From NCBI RefSeq assembly GCF_033958435.1, contig NC_134147.1:43828001-43892000 (forward strand): a stretch of DNA of 64,000 nt, in the 5' to 3' direction. The position numbers and the translations under genes were made by a program. The stretch's first letter is position 1. Each line of letters begins with the position of its first letter. The DNA comes from Carettochelys insculpta (Eukaryota; Chordata; Testudines; Carettochelyidae). Positions 57,958 to 64,000 of the stretch are shown here, one piece after another. The notes beneath the pieces are model-generated. The model saw only the letters and a program-made list of their open reading frames with translations, made no database searches and was not told the origin of the DNA.

Positions 57958-60900
57958 CTCTCAGAAGTATAGCTTTTTGACATTAGAAGGTGAGTTTGCC
58001 TTTTGAGGTTTATCAAGGCCTACAGTGATATGCTTAATGCTGGCTACCACTGTTCATCCCAAGTTTGCATATTAGGTCTCCCCTGCTGCATCTCAAGGTC
58101 CTTTATTTCAGAAGATTGATGAAAAACCCCAGCCACCCTCACTTGGCCAGCACTTGGAATATTGACACTTGGTACCACTTGGAATATTGACGTGAAGGCA
58201 AGGCCAAGAGAAGCAGTGAAGGCTTATGAAAAGGGGCATTGTTTTAAAAGCTCTCTTACGCTTTGCTCATTCCAGGAGAGTGTGGCTGGAAAGAAGGGTT
58301 AGAAAATGAGCCCCGAGCATGACTGAGGGAAAGGTAACACGTAGGACCCGAGTCCTTCATGGATTCTGATTTAAAAAGAGCAAAGAATTGAAATGGGAGA
58401 CACAAAAGGCTGGCTGGGAGATTGGATTGGGAAGCACTGTGTCAGGTGATGAAAAAACGTTGCTGATTTACTTCCCTAGGGTGCAAGGCCATGGATGCAG
58501 CCTGTCAGGAGTGTGTCTGTCAGTGTGTACATAAATATGAAGAGATAATTGTCAGTGAATAGAATGCAAGAATTTGTAGCATACCCCCTGAGTTAGGACC
58601 AGGGTAGCTTGTGCTTGTGTAAGGCACATAGCTTCCTCATGAAGACAGAGTGGGTATGGTAGTTATTTCCAAATGGATTAGGGAGTGTACTACCTTTTTC
58701 CCTGGTGGAGACCACTGCAGCAGCCCAGTTATATTCAGAATCTACTCTAAAAGTGTGGCCAAACCAAAGTGTTTCAAAATCACAGGATTTTAGGTAAGCG
58801 TGGGCTTCTTTTAAATTGATTGCTTCTTTCTGAGGTAAATATGTGGTATCTCAAATTATAATGATTAATATAATAACTGTGACCCCAGGCTTAGGGTCAG
58901 GGCCCCTTTGGGGTAGGGCCATTACAACCACATAGTGTGATAAACATGCGTGATAAACACACTTGCTTTTTTTGTTTGTTTGTTTTTTTGAGGACTGTTT
59001 GCCAATGTTGAATGGTGACTGCTGAGTGTCATGGTGTTATGAAGCTTCATTAATGAATGCTTGCAAAGCACTTACTGCTCCTCAGATGAAAAAGTGCAGC
59101 AATGTGTAATGTGTGAAGGGTTGTTGAATTATAGAGCTTTATTGTCAAGGCATCATCTTTCATTCTTGGGACTGGCGTTGTGTGAGTGCCAAGAAAAGTA
59201 ATAAGTAATCTACATTAGTTTCATCACTTAAAAAGTAATGGGTGATTTATTAGCATATATAGCATTAAACTGGCTACTGTAGACAAGGACCCTGATTACT
59301 ACTACTTTATGACTTAAATCAGCCGTCTTTATAGTCCAGCTAGACTAGCATCAAAAATACCTGCCTGCATTCACATACCATCCCCTGAATTCAAAGAAAC
59401 TGCCTTTAGGCTTGCATTTCTGATATGTGTGTTCTGCACGTATTTCTGTCCGCTGGCCTGCATCCTCCATCCGTTTCTATAGAATAGCTGGGGGTTTGGT
59501 TGTTCTGGTTTCTTTGCATTCTGTGGGTCTCACCAAGTTTGTACCCCGCTGAAACGAGTGCCGCAGCTATGGCATGCAAAACATAATGAGAGAGAGCAGA
59601 AGACCACGGTGGCAGATGCTGTGGGCACACGTGTAGCGGAACAACATGTTCCACTTAATTAGATAAGATCCGCTTATTAACATCTCCATACTACAGACTG
59701 ACTCAGTAAATCATAATGGCTCCTTTAGAACCATTACAGTGTATCGTGAACAAGATCCACTTATTCACATCTACATATTACCCAAAGACTTTTTTCTCCC
59801 TCCTCTGACTTGGTGCTTTCCTTTTCTCTGGTCAAACAGAAGGTGTGTGTGTGCACGCCTCTGTGTGTGTGTTAGTTATAGAGGCATCTGGTTACTATTC
59901 CTGAAGTAGGGTTCTAAAATGGGGGATAAATTACCGTTTTTCTCAAAATACAAGTAGACAGTTGGTGTGAAATTTCATAGGAAATTCATTTTTTGTGCCC
60001 TTTGAATTTTCTATGGCATTTTTGATTGGTTCAGACATTTTTAACAGGATGTCTTTGGCTCTGACCAAACTTTTTCCTCAGCAGTACCACTCTTCACAGT
60101 GGATTGACACCTCTTAACATCATTGTCTGCAAAAAACTTGAGTAGAGAAGTTGATCCTGAGGACTTCTGGTATCAAGGGTACATGTTGCTGCTGCTGCTG
60201 TTCTTTCGGGGGAGCAGGGGGGAACCTTAAATGTTTGATTTAGGGTCATTTTTAGCTATTACTGACACTTGCTGTGCACACAAGCCAGATTAATGGAGGT
60301 TGGGCACATACAGGAGTGATCGATTGATAGGATGTGGACACACTCAAGCCTCATTGATGGGCACTGAGCACATGTGAAATATTATCATTTGCAAGCTATG
60401 TTTTCTGTCACATTTTATCTGGCAGTACTGAAGAAAAGCAATGGCGCTCCCATGCAGCTGCTAACAGACAAAATGTTTTCTGCTGCCTCTGCACTTCTGT
60501 GTTTCACTGGTCTGGCACCCATCTCCTTGAACTCTTGCCTTAAACAGAAGCATTCCAAAAAACCTTGTATGAAATAATGTACAAAAATCTGTGTGATGAG
60601 GCCATTAGGACTTTTATGCATGCAACCTACCTGACGCCTTGTCCCGAAAGCAAGGCAGTGAAAGGGTAAACCATTTAACAGTGCGTACCGTTGACACTTC
60701 CATCTAAGAGCATACTCACTACCCCTTTCTCCAACTCTACTATTACTGTGTACTGCCAACTGCAACCTTCATTCTGGTCTCTCTGGACACCAGCTTTCTG
60801 TCTGCCTCAGAACTGCCTTGTGCGCACAGTCCTTCTCCAGACTGTTCCCTTCCAACCTAATCACCTACCACACCAAAGTCGCACAACAGTGGATAGTCTG

Positions 60901-61002
60901 GTACAGGAGGATGTGTGAAAAACCCTCAGAGCTAAAGCTGCTATGAATAGCCTGTTGTGTATGGTTGTGGCAATGGTGAAGGAAGTGTTTGTGGCTGGAG
61001 TA
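57958..61002. other. Intronic sequence, no gene
   Basis: A TG-rich tract lies near 59840-59875 and a (GCT)n tract near 60190. Otherwise no recognised repeats or exons. The 116-codon ORF at 60415-60765 (-) has no gene context. Confidence 0.4.
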
Positions 61003-61335
61003 CAGGTTGAATCTCTCTAATACGGAACTCTCTTGTCTGGCAAACTCCATATTCTGGCATGATTTTAGTTAGCTGGACAACCACTTGTCACGGATCTGTC
61101 CAAGTTTCCCTCAGTCCCGTAAAGTTTGTTTCCAGCCACCAGTCCCGGGTCTCAGTGTTCTTTGCTGTTGTTTAACTGAAATTTACCCCTAATGTCTAAT
61201 AAGGGTCCAGTAAGCAGTGGAAGTGTTGGTGATGCTGCTAGACAATATTGACTTCCCATCATCCGGCAAGTTCTCTCATCCAGCATAGGTCAGGTCCCAA
61301 GGGTGCTGGACGAGAGAGGTAGAGAGGTTCAACTG
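61003..61335 (+). mobile_element. ACAGGTTGAACC MITE family, copy 4
   Basis: TA (61001-61002) precedes CAGGTTGAATCTCTCTAATA, and the element ends AGAGGTTCAACTG before TA (61336-61337). The interior is the best-preserved match to copies 2 and 3, with GGCATGATTTTAGTTAGCTG and AGTCCCGTAAAGTTTGTTTC. 333 bp. Confidence 0.87.
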
Positions 61336-61726
61336 TAGTAGAAGATATGTGCTGTTAATTGTCTTTACTTTTCTATTCCTTGCTTTTTCGTGGGTTTGTG
61401 TTAGGTATAACATATGGTGTGTATTGCAATCTTAACTACTTCACCGCACTTTTTGTGTGTGTTTATACGTATACACCTGTGTTTGTATATACATACCAGG
61501 TTGTGTGTATGTACAATAGACACACCAATGTTATGTTAACATCGTGGTGTCTGCCTGACTGCAGGAAAGAGTCTGGAGTTCACAAAATGAGCTTGTGGTG
61601 CCAAGGTATATCTGCGTGCCTGGTAAGAGCAGATGCCCTCTCTATTGCCTCCCTCACCCCTTCCTTCCCTCCCAACTTTGCTGCAATGCTAAAGGAGAAC
61701 TGGAAAAGTGGATTATATTGTAGAGG

Positions 61727-62593
61727 CTGAAGTGCTCTGTGCGCAGCAGGACCTCGAGCTACACAAGGGTTCCATTCCTGGCACCCTTGTGTGACCTGGA
61801 TTTCACACAAGTGGGGGTCGGGCTTTGTCCCTGGCAGAACACAGGTTCTGCAGCTGGGGAAGCAGCAGAAAGGTGAGTCCTGGGGTGAGCAGGCATTGGA
61901 GAGGGTTAAGCCTGGTGGTGGGTTGGGGCTGTGGGAGGCAGGCCGGAGGAAGGCTCAGCCTGGGGTGGGTTAGGGCTGCAGGGAGGAAAGGGGTGGAGTT
62001 GAGCCAGAGCTGTGCGTGGGGGTGGTGAGCCAGGCCATGGGGGAGTTGAATTGGGATGGGGGTGTTGAACCAGTGCCACATGGGTGGGGGCTTGAACCAG
62101 AGCTGCGTACACGGGGGGTTGAACAGGGCCGGGAGGATTGAACTGGGGCTGCATGCAGGGGCTTTGAATTGGGGGGGGGGTGTGTGAGAGAGAGAGAGAG
62201 AGAGCGAGCGAGCGAGCGTGTGCATGCACACATGAGCAAATGAGAACTGGAGCTCTGCATGAGGTGTGATAGGCTGGGGCCAGGTGCGAGTGGTGAGCCA
62301 GCAGTGGGGTTGAACCAGGGCCGGGGAAGGTGAGCTGGAGTCACACCTGAGGGGTGGTGAGCTACAGCTAGAGGTGGAGGGTGGGGAGTGAGCAGGAGCT
62401 ATGCACGGCTGGGAAGGGGGGCCTGAGCCAGGGCCATACAGAGCCGGAGTGAGGGAAGGTAGAGCCACAGCGGGAGGAGGGGGCAATTAAGCACAACAGG
62501 AAATCGTGCCTTTCCAGGGTTTGCTGTAGGAATCGGGGGGGGTGGGGCGGGGAGCCACGTAAGAGAGGGGTCGCGCACTCTGAGAGCTTACTG
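61727..62593. mobile_element. Tigger-like element with G-rich tandem core
   Basis: The right end, read in reverse, is CAGTAAGCTCTCAGAGTGCG, comparable to the left GAAGTGCTCTGTGCGCAGC. Just inside the left end, GACCTCGAGCTACACAAGGG resembles text of Tigger/pogo elements. The core (about 61860-62480) is an imperfect tandem array of units around 30-45 bp with TTGAACCAGAGCTGC, GGGTGGG and TTGAACTGGGGCTGC. A (GT)n-(GA)n-(GC)n microsatellite lies at 62177-62222. Pro-rich ORFs on the minus strand, up to 227 codons, are artefacts of this array. Confidence 0.55.
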
Positions 62594-64000
62594 TAATGCA
62601 TTATGAGAGAGAATATTGTGTGCATTCAATCTGCCTGTATGCAGCTGTATGCAGATTTAACAATCCCACGTGATCAAGTTGATAGCTAATCATCTTCTGC
62701 TCGATGTCGTTAACCCTAAAGGTGGCAATTTTGATACATCCACCTGGCAGAAAATGATTTTTTAAGTTATTTATTGTGTCTAGGTTGTTCATGAGGCCCA
62801 AGGGAGTTCGGTGTCCCTATCCCCTAATTCATTAGGCCCAAATGAAAGTCCCAGCCTACTTGGCCAGTGAGGTCACAATGCACGATTCTTGGCTATTTCC
62901 CAGGAATTTATGCCGTAAATGAAAATACGCTTATTCTGACATTTGGACTAATTCCCAACTAAGCATGCAGACTCACATCGCAGCTAGCCTATTCTGAATC
63001 ACCTCAAGAGCATCAGAAATACAAAAATTTTATTTACGCACATTGTAATTTAATTCCTCAGTGCTCTCTTTCAATGCCTACTGCAAAACCATGCTGTGCT
63101 TTGCTTCCCCTTCCAGATGCTGCATCTGTGGCTGCCTCTTGGTTGCCTAGATACCGGTGAGTTTCCTCAAGGCAATTGCTAATCAATGTGTGCTGCAGTT
63201 AGGTGATTCCTGCAGACAGCAGCCAGATCTGACATCTCATCATAGAAATCTGTAGCCAAATACTGTCTGGGAAGGAAGCTGCTAAAATACAGTAACCCTA
63301 TCTCCATTTCCAAGAATCAATTTGTCTTGTGCTAATCAGACGCAAGCACTCTCGATGGATTAAATACACTGAGACACTTTTAGTAAAATTGAGGGTCAAT
63401 CGTTCTGGTTCTTCTGGAGAGCAGACAAAAGAGGCATGGCTCAAAAAACAATTACATTAATAATTACATTTTGATTCTGTATGTCAAGACCCGCTTAATT
63501 TTCACATTTATCTACATTTCTTCCCCAGAATGCCATTTTGCTTTAATATGGTGTTTAACAGAGTCTGCTTTTTAAGATGTAAGCCATTAGTGGGAGCATT
63601 GTCAAAGCACAGTATTTGCAGCTTTGAAGATAGGTTGTGTCCTCTGCAAGTGTTAGCTCCTCAGTGCAAAGAGAAGGCTTTTCTTTTATCTCTGCAAAAT
63701 TATGCTTTGCTATCAGAGTCAGTGAGTTCAAAACGGCAGATATATTTTCAGAGGGGCCGTGGGCACTCCAGAACTGTTGACTTCTGTGGCAGCCCAGCAC
63801 TTCTTAAAGTCTGGCCATAACTACTGTATGTTGTTAGTAAGTTCTTTAAGATCCTCTGGGGCAGTGGATACTGTGTGTGTATAAGTTGTTAATTAGAGCA
63901 GAATGGACTACTCAGTACAACTTATATTTATTATGAATTTAGCCCCTTTTGGGTCATAAATTTTTCAGAAACCAATGCAAAGTTACCTTTTCATGTATCC
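62594..64000. other. Repeat-poor intronic sequence
   Basis: No repeats or exons recognised. 62640-63540 is even in composition and a candidate for conserved non-coding sequence. The ORF at 63530-63820 is unsupported. Confidence 0.4.

Noticed and set aside
61803..62486. 227-codon proline-rich ORF on the minus strand, with overlapping frames
   Set aside because: It lies over a G-rich tandem array; several frames are open at once because of the repeat composition. No start context, domain or splice signal.

Overview
The window is vertebrate nuclear DNA, almost all of it intron. One coding exon of a multi-exon gene is readable: 49425-49544 on the + strand, with a clean acceptor and donor. It encodes 39 complete codons of the guanylate-kinase-like domain of a MAGI scaffold and fits MAGI1 best among the three paralogues. 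The 49.4 kb to its left and 14.5 kb to its right are then read as its two flanking introns; neither neighbouring exon was recognised. Most other open reading frames here are chance ORFs, many opening only at a non-ATG codon.

The interspersed repeats point to a sauropsid, most likely a hidden-necked (cryptodiran) turtle. The signs are a tRNA-derived SINE with A and B boxes and a CR1-like tail at 20471-20668, long CR1 LINEs, many hAT, Tigger/mariner and Harbinger-type MITEs, and scattered old MIR copies. A crocodilian is less likely but not excluded.

Layout. 1-5 kb: low-copy intron. 5-11 kb: hAT and foldback MITEs, a 36-base poly(A) run, a foldback retroposon, MIR remnants, and a TA-flanked MITE. 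15.3-18.2 kb: a minus-strand CR1 hit by two later DNA transposons, each leaving a readable target site. 18.7-31.5 kb: a foldback retroposon, the tRNA SINE, a Harbinger-like MITE, and two MITEs with conserved hairpins. 32-37.3 kb: a dense cluster with a young 907-bp non-LTR retrotransposon (perfect 11-bp target duplication, intact 278-codon ORF), a second 3' end of the same family, foldback retroposons, and an unidentified 164-codon ORF at 36662-37156. 38.9-43.5 kb: hAT and Tigger-like elements and an LTR-like fragment. 49-55 kb: the MAGI1 exon, then a foldback retroposon, an antisense LINE reverse-transcriptase fragment, and a plus-strand CR1 split by a 1,030-bp solo LTR (TG...CA ends, perfect 5-bp duplication GTCGT). 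57-62.6 kb: a hAT element, another TA-flanked MITE, and a G-rich tandem array inside a Tigger-like element.

The most interesting patterns are: (i) one retroposon family in which five copies carry an inverted 5' segment, four with target duplications; (ii) the unidentified ORF at 36662-37156; (iii) the solo LTR with three 36-37 bp-spaced direct repeats upstream of its TATA box; (iv) nested insertions that allow relative dating. Apart from the MAGI1 exon, no host gene product can be supported.
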